Part shown: positions 44,997-55,500 of the stretch, in pieces
Position numbering within the stretch: the first letter of the stretch is position 1
Layout: each line of letters opens with the position of its first letter
Assembly (NCBI RefSeq): GCF_000166275.1
Contig: NZ_CM001023.1
Span: forward strand, 2,359,001 to 2,423,000
DNA: 64,000 bases
DNA from: Algoriphagus machipongonensis
GTDB lineage: Bacteria > Bacteroidota > Bacteroidia > Cytophagales > Cyclobacteriaceae
Direction of reading: 5' to 3'
Translations under genes and position numbers: made by a program
Notes under the pieces: model-generated
Database searches by the model: none
The model's input: only the letters and a program-made list of their open reading frames with translations
What the model was told of the DNA's origin: nothing

Positions 44997-45743
44997 ATGG
45001 CTCAGAAAAGAAGAATGTTTTTAAAGAAAATCGGGCTTTCATTGGGTGTAGCATTCTCCCCATTGGTGGGATTTGGTAAAGGTAACCTATTTAGAATTAA
45101 GAGTTCTACTAATCAAATTTTTCATTTAAGTCCTAAAGTTCTTAGAGGAGAATTTCGAAGTTCATTTAATAATTTGCAGTCTAGCCTAATCTTAGTATCT
45201 GATAATAACTATGTAACTAAATCAGAGTTATTCGAAGAAATTAGGTCTGACGCTGTGTTGTTTACTAAAAAACACTTAAATTTATCGGATTCAATAAATA
45301 AGGATTTACCCTTGGTAAATTCTAATTTTAGTCAGAAACCAGATTTTGTGTCTGATTTTTTAATTTCTAATAAGACAGGTAAGCGTATTGGTATTTTAGG
45401 AATTGCGTTTGGTGAAGTTGGGCAAACTATTTCTGGGACTATCCGAAAAGTAAATGATCAAGCTAAGTTTTTGAGGAAAGTAAAAAATTGTGAATTGGTT
45501 TATTGTTTAATGGAAAATCCGAATTCCAATGATTCAGTTTTTACTCTAAGAGATTTGGCTGAGAAAAGTGATGAAGTAGATCAGTTTTTTGCTTCTAGCT
45601 CCGAAATTAAAGGTCCTCAATTATACTGTTTAAAAAATAAAGGAGGACGACAAATATTTCTTAACGTTCAAAGTGAAACGGTTCCAGAACAGGGAATTGT
45701 CAATCTGAAAAATGGTGAGTTTTCTGGCTTTAATGTCTTTTAA
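44997..45743 (+). CDS. Tat-signal protein, possible degenerate 5'-nucleotidase-like domain
   Basis: The N-terminus MAQKRRMFLKKIGLSLGVAF is a twin-arginine-type signal. The mature part (~35-248) has strands and helices that recall the metallophosphoesterase core of 5'-nucleotidases: LPLVNSNF, GKRIGILGIAFGEVGQT and ELVYCLMENP line up with SANV, vGIIGLT and VIALSH, but the metal-binding HD and GNHE residues are missing. I therefore do not assign an activity. It is followed by the collar-domain gene and the giant T9SS cargo, and shares their plus-strand block. Confidence 0.55.
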   Translation: MAQKRRMFLKKIGLSLGVAFSPLVGFGKGNLFRIKSSTNQIFHLSPKVLRGEFRSSFNNLQSSLILVSDNNYVTKSELFEEIRSDAVLFTKKHLNLSDSINKDLPLVNSNFSQKPDFVSDFLISNKTGKRIGILGIAFGEVGQTISGTIRKVNDQAKFLRKVKNCELVYCLMENPNSNDSVFTLRDLAEKSDEVDQFFASSSEIKGPQLYCLKNKGGRQIFLNVQSETVPEQGIVNLKNGEFSGFNVF

Positions 45744-45762
45744 AGCCTTTTTATATTATTTG

Positions 45763-45787
45763 CATACATTTCAATTGTATGTTTTTC
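45763..45787 (+). terminator. Weak terminator-like hairpin after the Tat-signal gene
   Basis: CATACA / TGTATG with a 7-nt loop is followed by TTTTTCTTT. The stem is AT-rich and short, so this may be only an attenuator or chance. Confidence 0.35.
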
Positions 45788-45840
45788 TTTAATTAAGTCA
45801 AATGTTTTACATAATTATTTTAAACTAAATTATTTTTACT

Positions 45841-46383
45841 ATGGAACCGTTTATTGCACAGATTGTAATGTTTGGTGGGAATTTTGCACCTAGAGGATGG
45901 GCTTTTTGTGATGGCCAATTGTTGGCTATTTCTCAAAACACAGCTTTGTTTTCAATCTTAGGAACCACCTATGGTGGTGATGGAAGAACGACTTTTGCAC
46001 TTCCAGACTTGAGAGGTAGAGCTCCGATTGGAGAAGGCCAAGGCCCAGGATTGTCAGTTTATAGATTGGGACAAAGAGGAGGGCAGGAAACTCATACTTT
46101 AAATACTACAGAAATGCCAAACCACAATCACTCTTTAATAGCAAGTTCAGATGCTGGAACATCTCCAACACCTACAGGTAATTATATTGCTACTCATAAA
46201 GTAACTATTGAAAGAGGAAATACAGTGGATGGCGAATCCTTTAACTCTGGAGGGAACTTAGGTCAAATGAACGGTAACTCTATAGGTAACAATGGAGGTA
46301 ATTTGGCTCATAACAATATGCAACCTTACCTTGCTGTAAATTATATCATTGCTTTGGTAGGGGTTTTCCCTTCTAGGAGTTAG
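45841..46383 (+). CDS. Phage-tail-collar-domain (MdpB-type) protein
   Basis: The 180-residue protein starts with the collar motif (FIAQIVMFGGNFAPRGWAFCDGQLLAIS, then LFSILGTTYGGDGRTTFALPDLRGRAPIG). It closes with the HNHS segment and the NNMQPYLAVNYIIAL core. Such single-domain proteins are often found outside phages and resemble the microcystin-dependent MdpB proteins. No other phage genes are nearby. It precedes the giant T9SS cargo by 170 nt, with a terminator between. Confidence 0.85.
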   Translation: MEPFIAQIVMFGGNFAPRGWAFCDGQLLAISQNTALFSILGTTYGGDGRTTFALPDLRGRAPIGEGQGPGLSVYRLGQRGGQETHTLNTTEMPNHNHSLIASSDAGTSPTPTGNYIATHKVTIERGNTVDGESFNSGGNLGQMNGNSIGNNGGNLAHNNMQPYLAVNYIIALVGVFPSRS

Positions 46384-46393
46384 GAAGGTATTT

Positions 46394-46426
46394 AGTAAGG
46401 AAGGCTTCAAGCCCTCCTTACTTTTT
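46394..46426 (+). terminator. Terminator after the collar-domain gene
   Basis: AGTAAGGAAGGC pairs with GCCCTCCTTACT around TTCAA, with one mismatch, and a T-run follows. Confidence 0.7.
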
Positions 46427-46553
46427 GTTTTTAAAATGCTCCTTACTTTTAGTTCAGGAGTTTACCATACACCTTTTTATAGGAAATTTTCCCTAAAGAA
46501 GTTAAATGAAATCGAAGATTTGATTTTACTATCTCGGATTTTGAATTAAAAGA

Positions 46554-49500
46554 ATGTTAATACCCGCTATTATGAAGACTTTTCCGTCAAGGTTTTTCTT
46601 GTTCATCCCTATTCTGTTTTTATGGACAAGTATTTTTAGTCAAGCCCAAACCACAGTTAATTTTAATGATTACGATATAAATGAAACCTTTCCCGGACTT
46701 TCGCATATTGAGGGAGAATTAGAGTTTGAAGTGGTTTTAGGCCCAGGTGGGGTTTGTACAAATTGTATTGGCGTTGATATTGATGAAGGTAAAGATGGCA
46801 CCACAGGGCTAGATGATGCTAACCTTGAGGAGTTTGGAATTGTATCTTGGAAAATTTCCAAAGCAGATAATTCTTCATTTCAATTTTTGAGCTTTTGGAT
46901 ACAACATAGAGGACTCGGCTCAACTTCGGGAACAATCAAAGCATTTAAAGGTGGTGTCCAAGTAGGAAGTACAGTCAATATTAACTTTGATAGTCAAACA
47001 GCAGGGTTAAAATCTTTTGCCTCCAACCCTGATTTTTATGATGTGGACGAGGTGTTGATAGAGGCCTCAGATTTTTATGTTATTTTAGATGATGTCACCT
47101 ATGGAGCCCCATTCGTAGTGGGTGATGCGGACCCGGCAGAAGTAACTGGAATTAATTTGGTTGGAGCACCATTGACTACTGCTACTTCCGTTGATTATAC
47201 GGTCACTTTTTCTAAAAATGCAAAAAATGTTACTTCAGATGACTTTGAATTGACCACGGTAGGTACTATTGGTACAATAGGGGCAGTTACTGGATCGGGA
47301 GATACTTACAATGTCAATATTACTGGAATTAATGGGGAAGGGACCATCCGCTTGGATTTAAAGGCTGGAACTGATATTACCAATGATGATGATGTCGACG
47401 GAACTGCGGCCTACACTAGCGGGCAACTTCATTACGTAGGCGAGTGCTTTGTAGAGACTTTTGAAACTGAAACCAATGAGGCCACCACTTTTAGTGGAAA
47501 CGGTCTGAACTTCACATTAGGCACCGGTCTTCAAATCGCAATAAGATCTGGCTTTGGCGCAGGTCCTTCTAATGGATATATCGCCAATAACTTTACAGCG
47601 GGCTCTTTTTCAGTTTCCAGTGCTACAGAGTTTACCATGAAGACGATCGATTTATTCCTTTCAGATCAAACAAATGGAAACAACCCCACAGCAACTGGAA
47701 CTTTGGTCATCGTAGGTAAAAAGGGAGGAGTTGATCAATTTACCATTACGAAGTCCTCTGGCTTTCCGACTACTGCTGCAGTAAATAATGGATATTTTAC
47801 CATAGACTTTGCTACCGATGGCGCTGCTAATTATAGGGATACCAATGTGGACGAATTGGTGTTTACGATTAGTGGAGGATTTACTGAGCTTGCGATCGAT
47901 AATATGAATTTCTGTGAGGCGGCTCCAGATGTGGATACAGATGCCCCGGCAGTGAACAGTATTTTAAAAGTTGGAAACCCAATTTCCACTTCTACTGCTG
48001 TAGATTTCCAGGTGACCTTTGATGAAAATGCCAATAATGTAACCACTGATGATTTTGAGTTAATTAAAACAGGAACCGCAACCGGTGCAATCACAGGGAT
48101 TAGTGGTTCAGGTTCAGCTTATACCTTGAATGTGACAGGTATTTCAGGAGAAGGCGCTATTCAAGTAAAACTTTTGCCTGGAACTGATATCGCAGATGAT
48201 TTAGGCAACACTCCTCCTTTCGAGTATGTCAATGGTGAGCTTCATTTAGTAGGGGCTTGTTACATCGAGAATTTTGAGACATTCTTGGATGGAGTTACAG
48301 CATTCACCTCTAATGGAGTGGACTTTACTTTAGGTGGAAACTGGGCCGTGAATATCAGAAATGGCTATGGTATCAATAGCTCTGACAATTATATTGAAAA
48401 CACAGGCGCTGGAACTTATACCATAGATAATAGTGAACCAGTAAGATATAATCAAATCGCATTCTTCTTATCTTCAGAAGTAGGATCCAATATAAATCCT
48501 ACCAATGATGGAACCCTGACCATTCGTGGAGTAAGAAATGGGGCCACAGAATATACCATTACCAAGTCTACTGCTTTCCCGACTGATTTCTCCTCTAACA
48601 ATGGATTCTTCTATATAGATTTTGCTACTGAAGGAGGTTCTGATAATTCTGGAACCTATGTAGATGGTCTGGAAATCGAAATAGGAGGCAGTTTTGTTTA
48701 TTTGGCAGTGGATAATCTTCAGTTTTGTAAAGATTTTGAAGCGCCTACCGGATACTCCGTCACCATAGATCAAGATCCTATAACAGTTGCCAACTCGTCC
48801 GCCATCAGCTTTACTTTTTCTGGTGCTGAACTGGATGCCACCTATAATTATACTTTTTCTACTTCAGGTGGTGCGACCACCGTGGTAGGAAGTGGAACAA
48901 TTGCTACTGCTACTGATCAAATAACCGGAATTGACGTGAGTAGTTTGGAAGTAGGAACGATCACATTATCTGTTAACTTAACGGATCTTTCGGGGAATAC
49001 AGGAGATCCCGCAACAGATACATCCATTAAATTATTTAATAATGCCCCTACAGCTAATGCGCCGACGGCTCCTGTAGTCAACGAGGATATTTCCGTGGAC
49101 CTTGCTGATGATATTCATATTACAGATTCAGACGGAGATGATCAGACTGTGACATTCACAATCACTGGGGGAACTCTTACTATTGGTACTACAGACATCA
49201 CATTTGGGGGATCAGGAAATGGGTCCGCCAGCTTTACTGCAGCAGGTACTTTAGCAGCTATAAATACAGCACTGGATGCAGCAACTTTTTCTCCTGCTCT
49301 TAATTTATCTGGTGCAGGGGTAGGTTCAATTAGTTTTGTCTCTAATGACGGCGCAGTAGATTCCAATACTGCCTCTGTGACTTTTGATATTGAAGCGATT
49401 AATGACGCTCCGGAGTTCACAGAAATAGCTAGAAGAATAAACTATACCGAAGGTGGAGTACCTGCTAATTTTGCTGATGGAGGAGGTCTTCCTTTGATTG

Positions 49501-52500
49501 ACGTCGATAACGACAATATTTTAGAAGCCACTATAGATAATAGTCAAAATTCTAGACTTGGTGATCAGTTTACAGTAAACGCCCCTGGACCGTATACTGT
49601 CTCTACAGTGGGCGATGTTATTACACTTACAGGAAATGGAACCGTGGCTCAAATGATTTCTGCTATAGAATCCATAGACTATATCAATACTACTGATGAT
49701 CCTTCTGATACCCCTTTTGGAGAAAAAAGAGTATATATTAAAGTGAAAGATGCTTCAAATACCTGGTCGAATAATTTGATTATGGGTATCGGTATTTATG
49801 CAGTGAACGATGACCCAACCTTCACAGGCTTACCGACGGATATTTCTGTTCAGGACGGAATTGCAAGCAATATTGATCTATCCGCTGCTACTTTCGGAGA
49901 TGTGGATTCCGGCTCAGGTGATGTAGTCTTGTCTTTCTTGGCTAGCACTGGTTCCCTATCAGCTACTAGTGGAAATGGAGTTGTTGTTTCTTCTCTTGGG
50001 CCTGGAACCATGAGTTTGACTGGAACTGAAGGAGCAATTGAATCTTTCCTAAATACTCCTTCAAATATCAAATACATCAATGGGGTGGGATCTACAGGAG
50101 ATAATGCGGCTACCTTGAGCATTTCTGGTAATGACAATGGAAATACAGGAACTGGGGGAGGTATAAGCGTAATATTTGGATCTATAAATATTGATGTGGT
50201 GACTATACCAACGGTTACTTCAGTGACAGTTCCTTCAAATGCAACATATATTGCTGGTCAAAACCTTGATTTCACGATTAACTTCAGTGAGAGCGTAATT
50301 GTAAATACAGCTGCAGGTACTCCTGAGCTTAGTTTGACGATTGGATCTACGGAACGACAGGCAGTTTTCCAAAGTGGCTCAGGTTCGGGTGCTTTGCTGT
50401 TCCGCTATACAGTACAACCAGGCGAGCTGGATAACGATGGAATAGCAGTAGGGACACTTTCGGCTAACGGCGGAACGCTAGAAGGCGCGGTTGGGAATAA
50501 TGCCAATCTTACATTAAATAGCGTGGGTTCAACAACTGCGGTATTGGTAGATGCGGTTGCTCCTTCCGGTTATTCCGTATCGATAGATCAGGATCCAATT
50601 ACCCCATCCAATTCATCCAATGTCAGTTTTACCTTTGCTGCGGCAGAGAGTGGGTCTACTTATAATTATACTTTTGCTAGTAGCGGAGGAGGGACGCCTG
50701 TTACCGGTTCTGGAACCATAGTAACTCCTTTTGATCAAATCACAGGAATTGATTTAAGCGGATTAGGGGATGGTACGATTACACTAGCTGCTTCTCTGGA
50801 AGATGAATATGGAAATGAAGGTTCTGCTGCCACTGATACAAAAATCAAAACATCAAATATTAACTTCTCTGTTGACGACCCTATTATAACAGAAGGTAAC
50901 TCGGGTTCAAGCAACCTTACATTTACCGTTTCACTATCGCAACTAGCACCACCAGGCGGAGCTACTGTCGACTATGCCACTTCCAATGGAACGGCAACGG
51001 CCGGATCAGATTATACAGCAGCAAGTGGTACTGTATTTTTTGCAACAGGGGAAAGCAGTAAGACGGTTAATATCAGCATTTCTGGTGATGAAACTGTAGA
51101 ACTTGATGAGACCTTCACTATTACACTGTCTAATCCAACAGGAACCGGAGTGGTCATAGGAGATGCCAGCGGTATAGGAACTATAACTAACGATGATCAA
51201 GCAACAGTTACCATTGCTGATGTTTCTGTTGATGAAAATAGTGGAACAGCAATTATTACAGTTATTGTAGATAAAGCAGTAGATGGAGGTTTTGATGTGG
51301 ATGTAAGTACTGCTGATGGAACTGCCACAACTGCTGACGCAGATTATACAGCTGTGGCATCCCAAACTCTCACTTTTGCTGGTACGGCTGGGGAGTCGGA
51401 GACTTTTAGCATTCCGCTTGGTAGTGATACCAAAGTGGAATTAGATGAGACTGTATCTATCAGTATGGGTGGTTTAAGTCCAGTTATTGTGGATGCTGCG
51501 GACATAGATATTGCTGATGATGCAATCCTAACAATCAATAACGATGACCAAGCAACAATATCTATTGCCGATGTCAGTGGAAATGAAGATGATGGTGCCA
51601 TTACAGTTACCGCAACATTAGATTTAGCTGTTCAAGGAGGATTTACAGTGAATGTCAGTTCATTGGATGGAACGGCAATAGCTGGCGTTGATTATACTTC
51701 TGTTTTGGGCAGTCTGATCTTTGCTGGAACAGCTGGAGAAACTCAGTCATTTAATGTTACTCCGATAGCTGATGGCGTTGTTGAGGCTGATGAAACCGTG
51801 CTTATATCCATGAGTGGTCTATCTCCTACTTTTGTTTCGGCAAGTGATATAGATATTACTGAAGAGGCTACCGTTACGATTTTAAATGATGATGTCGACG
51901 CACCAAGTACTCCGGACCTAGCGGCTTCTAGTGACTCGGGAATCAGTGATACGGATAATATTACGAATGATTTAACACCGACATTTACAGGGACTGCATT
52001 GGCAAATAGTACCGTTAATCTTAGCAGTGACCTAGACGGTTATTTGGGTAGCGCAGCAGTTGATGGATTGGGTAATTGGTCCTTTACTGCTGCTGTTAAT
52101 GTTTCTACAGGAATCCATTCCATCACTGCAACAGCAACTGACCCTAAAGACAATGACAGTCCTCCATCAGGAGCGTTATCTGTCACAATTGATACTACTT
52201 CTCCAACCGGATATGAATTAAAACCGATTGGATTAAATGGACAACCAGCTATCAATACAATGAATGAGAATGATGTAACTGTTAACGTTCAGCGACTTCC
52301 AGAATCTGTACTTACAGCTCATTATGTTTTCACGAGTGATGGTGGTGGGACTCCTGTCCAGGATACTAGATCAACCGCTCCTTTTGGTCTTGAAATATCT
52401 TTTATAGGAAATGACGTTTCAGGTTTAGGGGATGGCTTGGTTACTTTGACATTTTATATGACTGATAGAGCTGGAAACCCAGGTCCAAGTTTGTCTGTGA

Positions 52501-55500
52501 ATGCTTTAAAGGATACTAGTGTTCCATCAGGATATTCAGTTGGTTGGGATGATTTAATTATTAATGCGAGTGAGGCTAGCAATACTTCATTTACTATATT
52601 TAATGGTGAAGTTGGAGCTACAGCTGAATATTCTATAGCTAGTAGTGGAGATGGATACACCGCCTTGATTACGGGCTCCATTGTTTTAGGTAATACTGTG
52701 GAGTCAATTCAAACAGATGTTAGCTCATTAGCGGATGGCACTCTTTTAGTTGAGGTGAGTTTAACAGATGCTGCTAATAACCCAGGTTCTCCGGTTTCGG
52801 ATAATTCGGCTATTCTAGATCGAACTCCACCTTCCGCCCCTTCTACTCCGGACTTAGCAACTTCCAGTGATTCTGGAATCAGTGATTCAGATAATATTAC
52901 AAATGATTTAACTCCGACATTTAACGGAACGGCTTTAGCAAATAGGACAGTCACCGTGATCAGTGATGTGGATGGGGTATTGGGTACCACTTCGGCAGAT
53001 GGATCGGGTAATTGGAGCTTTACCGCAGGAAGCAATGTTTCCATAGGTGTTCACCTCATTACTGTTACCCAATCTGACTTGGCAGGCAATAACAGTCCTG
53101 CCTCTAGTGGTTTGATGGTTACATTTGATACCCAGGCTCCAGCACCAATTTTAATTAATGGTTTGGCACTTCAATTGGATAATAATGGACTTTCTCCAAC
53201 GATTACTCCTGGTGATCTTCTGGCAGTTCCAATATCTGATGATTATTCAGCATCGGGAGATATTCTGTTGAGTTTGGATAAAACAAGCTTTGATTGTTCC
53301 AATGTTGGTAGCAACTCTGTCACTGTGACTGCAACAGATGAAGCGGGGAATTCTGGTTCCGAAGATACAAATGTGTTGGTTCAAGATGTTATTGCTCCAG
53401 CCATCCAAGCTAAGTCATCTGTCACTTTAAATGTGGATGCGTTTGGAACGGTTGAACTGACTGTAGGAATGGTTGATGAAGGTTCTACAGATAATTGTGG
53501 AATTCAATCTCAGGTATTTAGTAAATCTATCTTTGACAGAAATGACGAAGGTTTAAATAACATTACTTATACCGTTACAGACGTCAATGGCAATGATGCA
53601 CAGGTGAATATAGAGGTGACCATCGTGGTGGTACCGAAGGTATTGAATATTGTGACTGACCCAGGTCAATCGAAAGTCTATGGTGAAACAGATCCGGTAT
53701 TTACTTATACCGCAACTGGCTTTGAAGGAGGGGATGATGAAACCATCCTAACCGGGGCTCTTTCACGAGCAGCTGGAGAAAATGTAGGAAGCTATGCAAT
53801 CAACCAAGGTACTTTGGATGCAGGTCCAAACTATACGATCAACTTCACTCCAGTAGATTTTGAGATCACACCTGCTACCTTGGATGTTACGGCAGATGCA
53901 GGACAAACCAAAGTTTATGGGGATGCTGATCCGGTATTTACTTATCAAGTAACTGGTTATCAAAACGGAGATGATTCGGGAACCCTTTCAGGAGCCTTGA
54001 CTCGAGATGCAGGAGAAAATGTAGGTACATACCCAATCATTCAGGGAACACTGGATGCGGGTCCAAACTATACGATCAACTATACCAGTGCTGACTTTGA
54101 GATCACTCCAGCTATTTTGGACGTCACAGCAAATGTAGGACAGTCCAAGGTGTATGGAGAAGCTGATCCAGTATTCACTTATATGGCTTCAGGCTTTAAG
54201 AATGGTGATACTGATGCCTTGATTTCTGGTACTTTAATCAGAGTAGCAGGGGAAGATGTAGGAATGTATGCTATCCAGCCGGGAACCATTGAGGCAGGAT
54301 CCAATTATACAATCAACTTCACTTCAGCTGATTTCGAGATCACACCAGCAAACTTGGATATCACCGCAGATGCGGGACAGAGCAAAGTGTATGGAAATGC
54401 CGATCCGGTATTTACTTATCAGGTAAGTGGCTATCAAAACGGAGATGATGCGAGTATTCTTACAGGAGCTCTAGCCAGAGCGGCAGGAGAGGATGTAGGA
54501 AGTTATGCAATCAACTTGGGTACTCTAAGTGCTGGAGCCAATTATACCATCACCTATACTGGTACAAACTTTACCATTACTCCTAGAACACTGAGCATCA
54601 CAGCTAATCCGAATCAGGCGAAAGTATATGGTTCAGCAGATCCTGTATTCGCATATACTGCTTCTAACTTTGGAAATGGAGATAATATGTCGATTCTTAC
54701 TGGAGCGCTTAGCAGAGTTCCAGGAGAAAATGTTGGAATGTATGCAATTACTTTGGGTACTTTGGATGCGGGTGCAAACTATACGATCAACTTCATTTCG
54801 GCTGATTTTGAGATTGCAGAGAAGGTATTGAATGTGACAGCGGATCCAGGTCAGGGTAAAGTCTTTGGAACAGCTGATCCGGTATTGACCTATCAGGTGA
54901 CTGGCTTCGAAAATGGAGATGATGCAAGTATTCTCACAGGTGCTCTAGCAAGAGCGGTAGGTGAGAATGTGGGAAGCTATGCGATTAATCTAGGAAGTCT
55001 GGATGCAGGTGCCAACTATGCGATCAACTACACGGGAGCTAATTTCCTAATAACCAAAGCCACCATCACAGGAATCACATTTGCAGATGGAACCTTTGTA
55101 TATGATGGTACAGAGAAGAGTCTGACCATATCAGGTACCCTACCTGCCGGGACTTCAGTCGCCTATACTAACAATGGTAGAACCGATGTAGGAACTCAGG
55201 AAGTAACGGCAACGATTACAGGATCTAATTACAATACATTGCTATTGAATGCAGATCTGACAATCACACCTGCAGCGATCGGGGATGTGACATTAGAAGA
55301 TGGAAGTTTTGTTTACGATGGAACAGAGAAGAGTCTGATGATATCAGGAACTCTTCCTGATGGGGCTTCAGTGGCTTATACTAACAATGCTAGAACTAAT
55401 GTTGGAACTCAGGAGGTATTAGCCACTATTAGCGGTTCCAACTTTAACGAGGTGATCCTGACAGCTGATTTAAGTATTACGCCAGCTACTTTGATGGTGA

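Noticed and set aside
45841..46383. Prophage remnant
   Set aside because: Only a collar-domain gene is present. No integrase, terminase, capsid or attachment repeats were seen around it.
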